Assembly (NCBI RefSeq): GCF_030269925.1
Contig: NC_085121.1
Location: 6,279,501-6,343,500, forward strand
Direction: 5' to 3'
Length of the DNA: 64,000 nucleotides
DNA from: Bombyx mori
Lineage: Eukaryota > Arthropoda > Insecta > Lepidoptera > Bombycidae
Each line of letters starts with the position of its first letter. The first letter of the stretch is position 1. Below, one piece after another: positions 47,257 through 57,733 of this stretch. The notes under the pieces were generated by a model that saw nothing but the letters and a program-made list of their open reading frames with translations, was not told where the DNA came from and did no database searches. The translations under genes and the position numbers were made by a program.

Positions 47257-48653
47257 TAATGGAAAATCAATCAATGCAGATTGGCGGTCGGCAATTTTAT
47301 GTAAAATCATTGTTTTCAAATTTACTTAACACTCAATAGATTCTTGGGATCTTGGGCTACATTGCAATTCATTGCGATAATGAAATTCGAATATAATCAC
47401 TAACAATAAATACTACCAAAGCAATAAATACTATAAAAAATAGCGTTGAATATATAAGTCGTCTATTATCAAAGACAATCTGTGCATTTGGACAAAAAAA
47501 TGTTATTGATATGTCAATACAGATTGATTTGAATATAATCGTCTCCTTCAAAGAATACGGTTCAAAACCTGCATTAAATAAAGGTTAATACTTAACCTGT
47601 TATTTATCTAAGATGTCGTTCAGAAGAGTTTTGTGACTGCCAATGGAATACAAAGTCAATAATTCGTTTTTCTGATTTACCAATAATTGTCCAAAAGTCA
47701 CATTGCCGGCTTTGATAATAGTCGACTCATATAGAAGACAAAATGGTACTTATCATTTTAACACTTTATCTTCACTTTCGATACTGACATCATTCGATAT
47801 GATCATTTGAAACAAGATAGTTTATAAACTGGAGAATGTGAGAGAAAATATGCGTCTCTTTCTGTCGGATTATTTATTTCATTATATGTAATAGAATTTC
47901 AATACAATTATTTCAATCACTTACAAAAGATGCTCTCGAACAACCGTAATATGATTTATAACTAAACATCGTGTAATACAAATGAAACCTGCAAAATTCA
48001 TAAATTTTCGTAAATTCGTATTGTTGTAGGTAGGTACCACCATTCTGACTACTCCTGTTTTTATCCAATACAATTTAAACTTCGATAAGGTGTTTGAAGG
48101 CAGGTGACAAAATTCACATTATAAAATAGTATGTAACAAAAAAAATCCTGTGTTTTCAATGGCCAAAAGCATATAATGAAGGCTGAAGAAGTAACAACTT
48201 TGCTTCACAAAGAAAAATTGCGTGTCATTGTAAATTATATCCAACATACTCTATTATCTGTGATGAGAAACTGTTGCAGTTCACGGAATACCTTATTATT
48301 GTTCTTTTTTTTATTTTATTTTTTATGTGAAATTATACAGGTTAAGGTTCTATGCCAGCCACTTTATACAGGGTGGTGATCACGGTGAACCTGGCATCGC
48401 CATAAATGAAAACGTCGCTTTTACAAATCCTTAAAAACTAAAGTAATTTAGAAGAATATAATTATGATATTACGAGTATACGAGTAGTATATATATACGT
48501 ATAGTATGTAAAGATCAAGTGCGTAAAAGAGTAGTAATATTATCTTATTAAGAAACAAATTGAGCCGAATTAATTATGTTTTCTTAAAAATATATGTGGG
48601 TCGATGACCTCGTCGTCACACACGCTAAGCGTAAAATCATGAAATTGAGATAA
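47257..48653. other. AT-rich; Bm1 scrap
   Basis: A decayed plus-strand Bm1 internal piece (acatcgtgtaatacaaatgaaacctgcaaaatt ... aggtaccaccattctg) lies at about 47967-48050. Nothing else recognised. Confidence 0.4.
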
Positions 48654-49068
48654 CTAGAGATTCCGCAGTAGTCGAAATTCGACTATAATTAATTGGAATT
48701 GTAAGTTTGTACACTATTATGATTATATTTTATACTTCTATAATCACAAATTTCGCTAAGACTGCACTATAAAAAATATTAACAAAGACAAACAATATTT
48801 AATCTATTCTCAATTTGACAACAAAATGAACAGAAGTTTGACATTAAATAGTATGTATGCGTGTGTGCGTCAAATACATGGTACGTAGTGTGTGTAATGT
48901 TTTCTTTATTGATTTAATGTATCTTCTAAGCATTATTTAAAAAAAATATTAGCATTGTGCACTTCTTCTCTATATTCTTTATAAGTGTGGAAAATTTCAT
49001 ACTCCTCCGTCCGCGCAATTTTCGTCGAAACGGATACAAAGTTTTTGCTTCACGTATTAATATATAGA
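48654..49068 (-). mobile_element. Non-autonomous Helitron, 'CGTGAAGC' family
   Basis: Minus-strand copy, TCTATATATTAATACGTGAAGC to CTAG (48657-48654). Third member with 24598 and 36181. Confidence 0.75.
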
Positions 49069-49196
49069 CAATAAAGCAACACATACTCAATGTTTGAATT
49101 ATTTTTTGCGCTCTGCCTTGAGACAATCTCAAATCGTTTAGGGTTGCAGCCGCGCCCTGTATGAAATATAATTAAACTCATCTAAGAACTTTTTTC

Positions 49197-49300
49197 ATTG
49201 CTTAGACGGCTGAACCAGTTCACAGCCCACCTGGTTTCGCCGGAGCTCATAGACATCAGAACGTGAATACCGCTACCCACCTTGAGGCATGAGGTATGTT
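49197..49300 (-). mobile_element. Bm1 SINE 3' end, decayed
   Basis: Minus-strand tail and adjacent body (cattgcttagacggctgaacc ... ccggagctcatagacatc ... acccaccttgag) with a deletion in the middle. Confidence 0.7.
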
Positions 49301-49433
49301 TTACGTACAAACTCAATTATTTAGTATAATTTCCCAACCCATCAAACCGGGTTCATAATTTATCCTATCACCACTAAAAAATCTTTGTCATTTAATATAG
49401 TGACAATTATTACATGTATCGTCAATCTATACT

Positions 49434-49880
49434 TCTATACTATAATAATAATAATATTATAAAGAGGAAAGATTTGTTTGTTTGTTTGTATTGAATAGGC
49501 TCCGAAACTACTGAACCGATTTGAAAAAATATTTCACTGTTTGGAAGCTACACTATTCCCGAGTGACATAGGCTATAATCTTTTTCGAAAAAAAATAAGG
49601 GATCCTTACTAAAACTCCAATAATGTAACCCAAGGTGTAAAAAAAACCTAAAATATTCTTTACAACGCGTGCCCTGCGAAAACTATTGATGATAGAATAA
49701 AATAATGTACTACGACTTTGTAGACCACATTATTATTTACAAAAAGTGTCGCGACAGCATATGTCTCACCATTATAGTTAAGCCGCAATAAGTGTTCTTT
49801 TATTTAAAAAAAATAAACAACTTCAAATATCGTTGACATTTTTGTTAAAGACCCGAACGGAGCCGGAACGGGCCGCCTGT
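49434..49880 (+). mobile_element. Lep1-type non-autonomous Helitron
   Basis: Plus-strand relative of 22101-22558, beginning TCTATACTATAATAATAATA and ending 'gaacgggccgcctgt', where CTAG has decayed to CCTG. Shares the (GTTT)n, 'tccgaaactactgaaccgat' and 'gtcgcgacagcatatgtc' blocks. Confidence 0.7.
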
Positions 49881-50115
49881 ATAAATGATATTTATTACAT
49901 AGGTTATGCGTGCCGAATTATTAACCTCTGTGAGTGATAACCAATTAAAATTAAGATTACTCATATTGACATTTATTTAGAATGAAAAACTCTATATTTT
50001 ATGTCGCAGTTTACTTTTTTATTTTAAAGCACTACCCTGACAACGACAGGTGGTTAGTAAATCAGTGAATGTAGAATCGAAAATAATAATAGTGACATGA
50101 AAGCAATACAACTTT

Positions 50116-50354
50116 TACTGGTGGTAGGACCTCTTGTGAGTCCGCACGCGTAGGTACCACCACCCCTGCCTATTTCTACCATGAAGCAGTAGTGCGTTTC
50201 GGTTTGAAGGCCTTGTAACTATACCGAGACCTTAGAAATTATATCTCAAAGGGGGGTGGCGCATTTACGTCGTAGATGCTATGGGCTCCAGTAACCACTT
50301 AACCCAGGTGGGCAGTGGCGAGCTCGTCCACTAATCTAAGCAATAAAAAAAAAA
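50116..50354 (+). mobile_element. Bm1 SINE, 5' truncated
   Basis: Plus-strand body from 'tactggtggtagg' to 'aagcaataaaaaaaaaa'. A small deletion removes 'gtggggcagccg' and other minor indels are present. Confidence 0.88.
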
Positions 50355-50769
50355 TTAGTAATAGAGATAAAATAAAAATTGCCTATTCCTTTCACAAAAC
50401 AAACATTTTCATTTTAATTGAAATATCTTTATGATTTAATATTAAAGCAAAATGGTTTAATCAAACTAAGATTTATATATGTATCTGCATGTAAAGAACA
50501 GTATGAAATTTACATTACACGTATTATCTATCACCACAGAGGTTGTGGAAGTCTGGTAGCATTCCTACGAACTGTATGGGTACGTGAGTGGCGCCGTCGT
50601 GTGATCGACTTTCAGATTCCGTGCAGACCTGAATATACAGCCTATTTTAAATGCATCAAGAGCACCAAGACGCATATAGTGCAACCTATTTGGCGTTGGA
50701 CCGTTTTAATTTACAATAATTATAGATAGAAAATAACGGAACAATTGTTAAAGTCATCAGGGCACTGCT

Positions 50770-50915
50770 TTTTTTTTGCGTATTTTTTTTTATATCTAAT
50801 CTTTGGTAGCGTAATGACCTAGGTATTCCAATCTACGAATCAGCGCGGACTGATAGATGAGCTCACGTGAGTCTCAATCTGAAAGATAGCAACCCTAGCC
50901 ATGGCAAGAGCACGT
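50770..50915 (-). mobile_element. Jockey family 1 LINE 3' UTR, decayed
   Basis: Minus-strand scraps in the right order: T-rich tail, 'gatgagctcacgtgagtct', 'gatagcaaccctagccatggcaagagca'. Old copy. Confidence 0.5.
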
Positions 50916-50963
50916 AAACGAATTGTGTAATTAAAGTAAATAAAAAGAAATTCAATGTACGTA

Positions 50964-51237
50964 CATACATATCGACGCTTGAAAGGCAAAAGTGACTAAG
51001 CGACAATAACTGCTTTGTACATAAATGATAGGCAATAACCATATTCGATGCGCAAAAAAAAAATATTTCTAGGTCTATTAAAATCATTTCAATCCTACAG
51101 CTACTAGCTAGATTCTACTACAGGTGGATTCGTTAAAATAAATTTTGTTTTCAGGTATTTCAACTTTAAATTAGTCTACTGTAAAGTTCACGCATTGTCG
51201 CTTAGTCACGTTTGCCTTTCAAGCGTCGATATGTATG
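50964..51237. repeat. 44-bp inverted repeat, 186-base loop
   Basis: Arm 1 at 50964-51007 and arm 2 at 51194-51237 are reverse complements at 43 of 44 positions. Homology fades at both arm ends. The loop holds no known repeat. It could be the ends of a small foldback element or an RNA hairpin; no target duplication was found. Confidence 0.85.
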
Positions 51238-51342
51238 TGACATAACAAACATACTAAAACGTCTTATTTAAAGTACGTGCCAAGAATAGCGGTAATCCTT
51301 GCGTGAAATGACCTCTAATTTTGTTGTTGTTATCATACTAAA

Positions 51343-51677
51343 TTGGCAGACGAGTTTCACAGCGTATCTGGTTTTAAGCAAATACCCCCACAAATATCAA
51401 AGTGTAAATGCCGCCACACGTCTTGAAGCGCTAGATCGAACTCTTTGTAAAATGACTGCTGTCCCACCCTTCAAACTGGAACACGAATGCTTCAAGGCAA
51501 AAATACGCAGGATGGTCTTAGGTTAGGTAGTACGTACAGATAGGTACCACCACCGAAAAACTGAGACGTAAAACTCATGTCTTAAGGCGCATAGCGGCAT
51601 TTTCGATATCTATAGACTCCGGTAACCTTTAGAAATTAGATGGGCCGTGAGCTCGTCCTCCCATTTTAGTAACAAAA
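51343..51677. mobile_element. Two decayed Bm1 copies, tail to tail in opposite directions
   Basis: A minus-strand remnant (gcagacgagtttcacagcg ... ctgtcccacccttcaaactgg ... atacgcaggatgg) at 51343-51516 is followed by a plus-strand remnant (aggtaccaccacc ... atctatagactccggtaacc ... gggccgtgagctcgtcctcccat) at 51540-51677. Both are strongly diverged. Confidence 0.65.
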
Positions 51678-52317
51678 AAAGATCAGGTGCTGCTATAAAA
51701 TACACCCTACGTAATTAGTAATCACGCGTACTTATAAACTGTCACCTACAAAAAAAAGATCAGAAGAAGAAAAAGCTTAGTAAAAAAATTTGATTGAAAA
51801 AGACATAAGCCCCATTAACTAATAAAATGCATTTGATGAACCATCGAAAAGAACTAGCAAAAAATCTTCAATCGATACACACACGTCCATAGTCTCAGTT
51901 AGAATTATTCTAGTTTCGTCGTGAATTGTATTTGTATAAAATATATTGATCGGAGTGTATGTATGCGAGCAACTTCAGCGGAGGGCTAATTTAGACGACG
52001 TGCCGAGAATAGCGCTTAATCCTTGTAAGCGATTGCCAATCGTCCTCGATAAATGTCATCAAACGATCGTTTCAACGGCCGAGTTCGATTTTCCTCAATC
52101 TCGACAGTATTACTCAAACTTACTTACACGTGACGAAGTTGCAAATTATATATTTTGACGAGTACTAAAAAAAATTGTCTTAGCTAAGTCGGGCCTATGA
52201 CCCTGCGCGTCCTTTGGCGCGGAAACCTCCTTTATAAGATTCGACTCCTGCCTGAATAAAAAAAAAAGCCGTCGCTTTCGCAATGATAGAATATATATTA
52301 TTATATAAGTTACACAC
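51678..52317. other. Nothing recognised
   Basis: A 70-codon plus-strand frame (51946-52158) has mixed composition but no known motif. Its start overlaps a word (acgtgccgagaatagcgctt) that nearly repeats one at 51274-51300. Confidence 0.3.
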
Positions 52318-52476
52318 GGTTTGAAGGATGGGGCAGCCGTTGTAACTATACAGAAACCTGAGCACTTATATCTCAAAGTGGGTGGCGCATTTACGTTGTA
52401 GATGTCTATGGGCTCCAGTAATCACTTAACACTAGGTGGGCTGTGAGTTCGTCCACCCATCTGAACAATAAAAAAA
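52318..52476 (+). mobile_element. Bm1 SINE 3' part
   Basis: Plus-strand copy from 'cggtttgaaggatgggg' to 'aacaataaaaaaaa'. The jockey LINE begins directly after the A tail. Confidence 0.85.
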
Positions 52477-54018
52477 ACACTTATTGGCACTACTTATGCC
52501 CAACAGCTGTACGCCAATGGTAATATTCCAAAAACCTTTGTTGGAGTGCCAACAACTGTACAAAGGCCAGTCCAACTGATAGCAATGTTGGCTACAATTT
52601 TAAATGCCGCTATGACGCACTGCATCCTTCCCGCGGTGTGGAAAGAAGCGGACGTTATCGGTATACATAAGCCGGGCAAACCGACAAACGAAACTTCTAG
52701 TTACCGTCCGATTAGTCTCCTCCCGACGATAGGAAAAATTTACGAACGGCTCCTTAGGAAACGCCTCTGGGATTTTGTTACCGCGAACAAAATTCTCATA
52801 GACGAACAGTTCGGATTCCGCTCTAAACACTCGTGCGTACAACAAGTGCACCGCCTCACGGAGCACATCCTGATAGGACTAAATAGGCGTAAACAAATCC
52901 CGACCGGCGCCCTCTTCTTCGACATCGCGAAGGCGTTCGACAAAGTCTGGCACAACGGTTTAATTTACAAACTGTACAATATGGGAGTGCCAGACAGACT
53001 CGTGCTCATCATACGAGACTTCTTGTCGAACCGTTCGTTTCGATATCGAGTAGAGGGAACTCGTTCTCGTCCCCGTCAACTGACTGCCGGAGTCCCGCAA
53101 GGCTCCGCGCTCTCCCCGTTATTATTTAGTTTGCATATCAATGATATACCCCGGTCTCCGGAGACCCATCTAGCGCTCTTCGCCGATGACACGGCTATCT
53201 ACTACTCGTGTAGGAAGATGTCGCTGCTTCATCGGCGACTCCAGATCGCAGTAGCCACCATGGGACAGTGGTTCCGGAAGTGGCGCATCGACATCAACCC
53301 CACGAAAAGCACAGCGGTGCTCTTCAAAAGGGGTCGCCCTCCGAATACCACTTCGAGCATCCCACTCCCTAATAGGCGCGCAAACACCTCCGCCGTTAGC
53401 CCCGTCACTCTCTTTGGCCAGCCCATACCGTGGGCCTCGCAGGTCAAATACCTAGGCGTCACCCTCGACAGAGGGATGACATTCCGTCCCCATATTAAAA
53501 CGGTACGCGACCGTGCCGCCTTCATATTAGGACGTCTCTACCCTATGCTTTGCAAGCGAAGCAAACTGTCCCTCCGTAATAAGGTAACTCTCTACAAAAC
53601 TTGCATACGCCCCGTTATGACGTATGCAAGCGTAGTGTTCGCTCACGCAGCCCGCACCAACTTGAAACCCCTTCAGGTTATTCAATCCCGATTCTGCAGG
53701 ATAGCCGTCGGAGCACCATGGTTCCTGAGGAACGTGGATCTCCACGATGACCTGGAGCTTGACTCTGTCAGTAAGTATCTACAGTCGGCATCGCTGCGCC
53801 ATTTTGAGAAGGCGGCACGACATGAGAACCCTCTCATCGTAGCCGCTGGAAATTACATACCCGACCCAGTAGACCGAATGGTAAACCGTCGACGTCGCCC
53901 AAAGCACGTCATTACGGATCCTCCTGATCCATTAACGGTGCTCTTAGGCACCACAAGCACCGGTCACCGTCCTCGTCGAACCCGTCGCTTGCGACGAAGG
54001 GCTCGACGAGCGAACTAA
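52477..54018 (+). CDS. Jockey-clade LINE reverse transcriptase (family 1), intact frame, 5' truncated
   Basis: Open frame of 513 codons plus stop, with no start because the element is truncated at its junction with the Bm1 tail. It encodes the RNA-dependent DNA polymerase that copies the element RNA at a nicked target. Motifs in order: YRPISLLPTIGKIYERLL (about 52702-52755), motif A FFDIAKAFDKVWH (catalytic D; about 52915-52955), motif B AGVPQGSALSPLLF (about 53085-53130), motif C LALFADDTAIYYS (catalytic DD; about 53170-53210), KYLGVTLD (about 53446-53470), and the C-terminal block RNVDLHDDLELDS with an arginine-rich end. The apurinic-type endonuclease and any first frame are missing. No frameshift or stop interrupts the RT, and GC content is well above the flanks, both signs of a fairly recent insertion. 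Confidence 0.92.
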   Translation, partial: TLIGTTYAQQLYANGNIPKTFVGVPTTVQRPVQLIAMLATILNAAMTHCILPAVWKEADVIGIHKPGKPTNETSSYRPISLLPTIGKIYERLLRKRLWDFVTANKILIDEQFGFRSKHSCVQQVHRLTEHILIGLNRRKQIPTGALFFDIAKAFDKVWHNGLIYKLYNMGVPDRLVLIIRDFLSNRSFRYRVEGTRSRPRQLTAGVPQGSALSPLLFSLHINDIPRSPETHLALFADDTAIYYSCRKMSLLHRRLQIAVATMGQWFRKWRIDINPTKSTAVLFKRGRPPNTTSSIPLPNRRANTSAVSPVTLFGQPIPWASQVKYLGVTLDRGMTFRPHIKTVRDRAAFILGRLYPMLCKRSKLSLRNKVTLYKTCIRPVMTYASVVFAHAARTNLKPLQVIQSRFCRIAVGAPWFLRNVDLHDDLELDSVSKYLQSASLRHFEKAARHENPLIVAAGNYIPDPVDRMVNRRRRPKHVITDPPDPLTVLLGTTSTGHRPRRTRRLRRRARRAN

Positions 54019-54229
54019 CCCATAGACACAGCCCACTGAGTTTCTCGCCGGATCTTCTCAGTGGGTCGCGTTTCCGATCCGGTGGTAGATTCTGCGAAGC
54101 ACTGCTCTTGCTAGGGTCGGTGTTGGCAACTCTCCGGTTGAGCCCCGCGAGCTCACCTACAAACGTTAGGGTGAAGCTGAAATAGCCTCTCAAGGCTATC
54201 AGCATAGGTAGGAAAAAAAAAAAAAAAAA
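54019..54229 (+). mobile_element. 3' UTR and poly(A) of jockey family 1 LINE
   Basis: Runs from the RT stop to 17 A residues at about 54213-54229. Diagnostic words (ctgctcttgctagggtcgg, gctcacctacaaacg, aatagcctctcaaggctatc) identify the decayed copies elsewhere in the window (1, 1005, 34361, 50770, 55130). Confidence 0.9.
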
Positions 54230-55129
54230 TGTACAAAGGTCTAAATTGGACCTTCGGAACGTATTCATTTTAACATACAAGACTCACAAAACAGACTGAT
54301 GCCAATGGAATGTTGCGGTCATTAAACGAATTCCACTGAGGAATCCAAATCGAACCCCGTATTACAAATTCTTTGGGAATTCCCAGCATAGCTTTAAAAA
54401 GGCAAAAGAAGCTATGATTCACGCGCTTCATACACGCAAACACGTATTTATATTTCAACTGCGTCATTAGTATACAATGTATTTTTTTTTTTTAATAATT
54501 ACTAATATTATTCAGCTACAAACTAGTTAGTTTTTTACGTGTTGTATGAGTGTTCCACACCTAGACTAACGAAATTCGATCGACAACTGTGTACTAAAAC
54601 TCCAACATATTTTATAAATTGAGAAATGATTCTCGTCTTTATTTTACATTAAAGACAACATCGCGAATGTTGTGAAAGAATCTGCATTCTGTACATACTA
54701 AATGTTAAACAAAACATGCGGTGACATTTCTCAAATTTTTATTTAATTCAATTTCAATCATATATTTATGTACATATATCAGTCAACACAACTCTCAATA
54801 AATATATTACTAGTTAATCTTCTCCAAAAAAAGTCCATTAGTCTCCCTAAAGTTAAACTCCTTCGGCCTCATTAACAGAATGGTGTACAATAGATAAAAT
54901 TACATAGCGTCTCTCCTTAGCATTTACGTCAGCTTTGAACACGATCATAGGAAACAAAGCACGGTGTAAACTAATTTTTTTATGCTTTACGCTTATTAAT
55001 ATTATTATTCGGAACAACTTAATCTGTCCAAACAGAAAATGTCAATTAGGACGAGATAAAAAAAAACGGAACCCTCTTTCTTTGTTTAATTAATGACATT
55101 TATTGTTTTGTTTTAAAAGTATTGTTACG
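54230..55129. other. AT-rich; nothing recognised
   Basis: No gene or repeat recognised. Confidence 0.3.
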
Positions 55130-55226
55130 GGCTGGGGTTCCAGTACTCCCGGTTTAAGCCCCGTGAGCTCACCTACTAGCTCGGTGAATCTAGAATAACC
55201 CCTCGAGGTTACTAGAATAGATAAGA
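55130..55226 (+). mobile_element. Jockey family 1 LINE 3' UTR fragment
   Basis: Words 'gccccgtgagctcacctac', 'ctagaataacccctcgaggttact' and the A-rich tail at 55215-55224 match the 3' UTR at 54130-54229. Confidence 0.7.
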
Positions 55227-55797
55227 AAAAAAGGGGGTTCGGGATAAATAAAAATTCTACCGAAGTACAATTTACAATTAACGCTTAGAACACTCACAGA
55301 ACACTTTATTATACACTTCTTCCGCTTCGCTTCAGATGATCCGTTCGCTGTTTCGCTTCGAGTAGATCCGATTAATAATTGACTTCGTGCCATTTATGCA
55401 ACGCTTTTATAGTCGATACGACATCCCTAGATTTATCAAGAACATTCTGGGCAAATCGAGTAGCTTCGAGCTAGTGTGTTTCCGCTATCTGACAATAGAT
55501 GGCGTTGTACTTCTCGCGCGTTCTCGATGTTATTAGCTCCTTTGATATTTGTTTCTACTATTCGGCGATAGATGACGTTACTCTTACCGGCGTAACAGAA
55601 TATTTATGCAATGAAATTAATAATAATCAGTCACATTATTCATAACTGTCGAAGCCGTTGTTGGGCACTGTTGTTGTAATTGCAGGAATGTTCTCGAAGA
55701 AACAATTTAATATGTTTCGAATAATACTATATTTATAATATAATTTTGTTTTATTTTTCGCAGTTTAATATCGGCATGATGCCGGTACTCGGAATTA
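55227..55797. other. Nothing firmly recognised
   Basis: Less AT-rich around 55430-55600, with 'gatagatggcgttgtacttctcgc', possibly an unclassified repeat. No gene. Confidence 0.3.
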
Positions 55798-55852
55798 CAG
55801 GACGTGGGCTGTGAGCTCGTCCACCCATCTAAACAATAAATAAATAAAAACT
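55798..55852 (+). mobile_element. Bm1 SINE extreme 3' end
   Basis: Only the final 'gtgggctgtgagctcgtccacccatctaaacaataaataaataaaaa' remains, a very short 5'-truncated insertion. Confidence 0.8.
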
Positions 55853-55920
55853 CTGGCAAACTGAAACTAGTAGCCTGTGGTTTGCATTGTTTTTTTGTTA
55901 AAACAATTTTTGTTTGTTTG

Positions 55921-56365
55921 TTGTCGTGGCCTAAAGGATAAGACGTCCGGTGCAATCGTATCTAGCGATGCAACGGTGTTCGGATCCCGCAGGCGAGTAC
56001 CAATTTTTCTAATGAAATATGTACTCAACAAACGTTCACGATTGACTTCCACGGTGAAGGAATAACATCGTGTAATAAAAATCAAACCCGCAAAATTATA
56101 ATTTTCGTAATATACTGGTGGTAAGAGGACCTTTCGTGAGTCTGCACGGGTAGGTACCACCACCCTGCCTATTTCTGCCGTGAAACACTAATCCGTTTCA
56201 GTTTGAAGGATGACGCAGCCGTTGTAACTATTCTGAGACATTAGAACTCATATCTCAAGGTGGGTGGGCGGTATTTACGTTGTAGATGTCTATCTATGGG
56301 CTCCGGTAACCACTTAAAAACAAGTGGGCTGTGAGCTCGTTCACCCATCTAAGCATTAAAAAAAA
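55921..56365 (+). mobile_element. Bm1 SINE, full length
   Basis: Plus-strand copy with tRNA-like head, body and tail 'aagcattaaaaaaaaa'. The B box is altered (GTGTTCGGATCCC). It is followed directly by a 186-base segment also present after the Bm1 at 7591. Confidence 0.9.
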
Positions 56366-56551
56366 ACAAGATTGATTAATTGTCTCAAAGTACGTTACAT
56401 ACACTATTCGTAAAAACCATTTTGTTAAACTGTGTAGGATATTTTGTTCCGTGAAACTTTAGGGGACGAGGGGTTGGGTAGTCTAGACTTAGTGTTTATC
56501 CTAGAGTAGTCTAGACAGTATCAAAAGTCCAGACAACTATAAGTAGCCTAG
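56366..56551 (+). repeat. Segment duplicated at 7840-8026, 3' of Bm1
   Basis: About 186 bases closely matching 7840-8026 (for example 'taggatattttgttccgtga' and 'tagtctagacagtatcaaaa'). Both copies directly follow a Bm1 and end near an A-rich stretch. Weak similarity ('gccagtgt') returns 30-60 bases further on, so the shared unit may be larger. Confidence 0.85.
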
Positions 56552-57488
56552 TTAAAAAGGTTCTTTATATTCTTCTAGCATAAGTGCCAGTGTTTTAGCT
56601 ACACGTGACGCTCTCAGACGATTAATTGCAAGTAAAAATTAAATATATATTTTTTTAACTTAAAATTTTTATTTTCGTCTGTCATAATAAAGGCAAAGGT
56701 ACTTTTTTCGAAATTCCATTCCAAAATCATGTTAAGTACATTTTTTATATTTGATATTTAAGTCATTATGAAAACAATTACAATATTATCTTCGAATCGC
56801 CAATAACGTTGAAAAGGCGAGACGCGGTTTTTTGTTGTTAAGAATGCAAGTTGGCAATGAAACAACAGGAAAGCCTTCGCTACGGTTAAGTGACCGTGTC
56901 ACAAGCAGACTTGGACGTGACATTAAAATCCACGTGTACCTATATATTTTTATTCAATATATATAGGTATGTCGTCAATAGCTCAAACTGTAGATAATTT
57001 TTTTTGTTATCAATTTTCGTATTTTCCATGTTGAATATAATAATGATTATTCGCTTAATAAGAAGAAACGATATCTTAGATACGCTACAGAATAAAAAAC
57101 CTGAATTAAAGAGAAACAGCGCCGCATATAAATTAATAAACTATATACGTAATTTTATAACATTGCTATCGAATACAGACTTTATCTGTACAAGGGCACC
57201 GGACCAGACGAGGTTTCAAGTCCCTACAAAATAATATATGTAGCTTTGATACGAACTACTATGTAACGCCACCACGAACCTCGAGGCATGATCTCAAAGT
57301 TTAAATTGTATTTTAATAACAGCTGTCTTACCCTTCGAAGTAAGTAAAGAAATGGTGGGATAGTATAGCCTATATTTACCCCAGCAACTGTCATAGCATA
57401 CTATAGCTAAGCCATCAATTTCCCGAAGAAAAGTCACGTTCTTTTAATTCAATTTCAAACGCTTAGAAAAGTGCGTGATTACATATAA
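56552..57488. other. AT-rich; Bm1 scrap
   Basis: A decayed minus-strand Bm1 piece (gccaccacgaacctcgaggcatg ... aacagctgtcttacccttcgaa) lies at about 57268-57345. No gene. Confidence 0.4.
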
Positions 57489-57733
57489 TTTTTTTTTTAT
57501 GATTGATTGGTCGACGAGTTCACAGCCCACCTGGTGTTAAGTGGTTACTGGAGCCCATAGACATTTACGACGTAAATGGGCCACCCACCTTGAGATATAA
57601 GTTCTAAGGTCTCAAGTATAGTTACAACGGCTGCCCCACCTTACAAAACGAAACGCATTACTGCTTCACGGCAGAAATAGGTAGGGTGGTGGTACCTAAC
57701 CGCGCGGGCTCACAAGAGATCCTACCACCAGTA
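57489..57733 (-). mobile_element. Bm1 SINE, 5' truncated
   Basis: Minus-strand, low divergence, T-rich left end, truncated at the 'tactggtgg' block. Confidence 0.88.

Noticed and set aside
50418..50729. 103-codon plus-strand frame
   Set aside because: It has an unusual arginine-rich middle but no known motif, and no splice or poly(A) context supports it.
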